A stretch of 64,000 bases of DNA from Campylobacter coli 76339 (GTDB lineage: Bacteria > Campylobacterota > Campylobacteria > Campylobacterales > Campylobacteraceae), in contig HG326877.1 in assembly GCA_000470055.1 (NCBI GenBank), forward strand, positions 186,001-250,000, given 5' to 3'. Of this stretch, positions 63,331 through 64,000 are shown in pieces. Below the pieces are notes generated by a model, which saw only the letters and a list, made by a program, of their open reading frames with translations, made no database searches and was not told where the DNA came from. A program made the position numbers and the translations under genes. The first letter of the stretch is position 1. Every line of letters starts with the position of its first letter.

Positions 63331-64000
63331 CGTTATAAATGGCTTGATAAGTTTTTATATCGTTCCAAATTTCATTATCAAATGAAGCAATATTATAAAT
63401 AATCTTCTCGCTATCTACATTGTCTAAATTTTTTATTTTCTGTAGATATTTATCATCTTTTTCACATTTTTCAATCATACCATTATCATTTAAAACCGCG
63501 CTAATTAAAGCATAGTCATTATAAAAATACTCCTGCAAAAGCGGGATGATTTTATTTTGAAAAACTTTTTTTAAATCTTCCAAATTTTCAACATCTATAA
63601 AAAACGCATGTCCTATGGTTTTTTCTCTATCGAGCAAGTATTCCATACGAGCATTGATAGCTTCTAATAATTTTTGTAAATCTACACCTTCGCAATTATT
63701 AGACAATTTACTAACATCAGGCATCATCTCTATAAATTCAAATCTTCTTCTTAAGGCTGTATCAAGAGAAGTGATACTTCTATCAGCTGTATTCATAGTG
63801 CCTAGGATATATACATTTTTAGGCACTCCAAACTCATCTCTACTATAAGGCAATCTTACCTTTAGCTCTTCTTTCTCGCCTATTCTTTTGCTAGGTTCTA
63901 TTAAGGTGATAAGCTCACCAAAAATCTTGCTTACATTACCACGATTGATTTCATCGATGATAATGATAAATTTCTCTTTGGTATTATCTTTGACAATTTT
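63296..64000 (-). CDS. mcrB: McrB-like GTPase subunit, C-terminal part (cut by window edge)
   Basis: The minus-strand frame is open to the window end and lacks its N-terminus. Walker B IIIIDEINRGNVSKIFGEL is close to the edge, and NVYILGTMNTADRSITSLDTALRRRFEF contains the sensor and arginine-finger-like residues of the McrB AAA+ family. About 234 residues are visible. McrB is a GTP-driven motor that binds modified DNA and activates McrC. The Walker A motif must lie outside the window. Confidence 0.9.
   Translation of the reverse strand, partial: KIVKDNTKEKFIIIIDEINRGNVSKIFGELITLIEPSKRIGEKEELKVRLPYSRDEFGVPKNVYILGTMNTADRSITSLDTALRRRFEFIEMMPDVSKLSNNCEGVDLQKLLEAINARMEYLLDREKTIGHAFFIDVENLEDLKKVFQNKIIPLLQEYFYNDYALISAVLNDNGMIEKCEKDDKYLQKIKNLDNVDSEKIIYNIASFDNEIWNDIKTYQAIYNDGENQSKNDKQ

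Noticed and set aside
1-64000. Poly-G tracts as phase-variation switches
   Set aside because: I saw no run of eight or more G or C; the longest are about five, so the hallmark Campylobacter switches are absent here.
1-64000. CRISPR arrays, insertion sequences, prophage or rRNA genes
   Set aside because: No regularly spaced repeats, transposase or integrase motifs, or rRNA sequence were found.

Overview
The window is AT-rich, densely coded DNA that looks like a Campylobacter jejuni-group chromosome. The basis is recognition of protein families and gene order from memory, not a database search. Telling features are the purF-fliI-folE-tig-clpP-def run, the cfbpABC iron operon facing a ctuA/chaN/exbBD/tonB cluster, a carboxynorspermidine synthase, a UbiA-family prenyltransferase expected to serve futalosine-type menaquinone synthesis, a Tat-exported PhoX phosphatase, and Tlp-type chemoreceptors with near-identical signalling halves. 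Gene order runs opposite to the usual C. jejuni Cj01xx-Cj02xx numbering. I could not fix the strain or subspecies.

Layout. 1-5.7 kb (minus): the start of a D12-class adenine methyltransferase, infC-thrS, uppP and an OPT-family transporter. 5.9-10.9 kb (plus): a small periplasmic gene with a broken start codon, a YdgA-like protein, a frameshifted rarA, dapB and purF. 10.9-13.9 kb: an apparently accessory pair, a CPBP intramembrane protease and a single-Cache chemoreceptor. 13.9-15.9 kb (minus): fliI-folE. 16-25 kb (plus): tig-clpP-def-comM-NYN-nnr-purN, terC, a phnA-like gene with a broken start, and a kinase-like/phosphatase fusion. 25-29 kb: corC/tlyC, an MFS exporter and an SbmA-like transporter. 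28.8-37.7 kb: iron acquisition, with tonB-exbD-exbB-ctuA-chaN (minus) divergent from a tiny lipoprotein ORF plus cfbpABC (plus). 37.8-41.5 kb: carboxynorspermidine synthase, sodB, tRNA-Glu, mntP, miaA. 41.6-55.1 kb (plus): a long housekeeping run (ubiA/mqnP, moaA, queE, queD, a cytochrome-like lipoprotein, rsmE, rpmE, rsmI, rlmB, a rodZ-like gene, an aminotransferase, hom, yraN, trxA, trxB). 55.2-59.2 kb (minus): phoX and a dCache chemoreceptor of the Tlp2 type. 59.4-62 kb (plus): a znuACB-like transporter. 62-64 kb (minus): mcrC and partial mcrB.

The most striking structure is a 1,149-bp inverted repeat at 12738-13886 and 57121-58269. It covers the signalling half, stop codon and terminator of the two chemoreceptors. 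I found only four differences, all synonymous. The copies flank about 43 kb and could drive gene conversion or inversion.

Three genes (5964, about 8194, 23536) carry apparent one-base insertions; two of these turn an ATG start into ATAG. Promoter, ribosome binding site and downstream reading frame look intact at the first site, so these are either very recent lesions or consensus errors. ZnuA lacks one expected zinc-ligand histidine, ThrS lacks a recognisable TGS domain, QueE has an enlarged cluster-binding loop, and a phosphatase fusion carries a degenerate kinase P-loop. No CRISPR array, insertion sequence, prophage or rRNA was seen.
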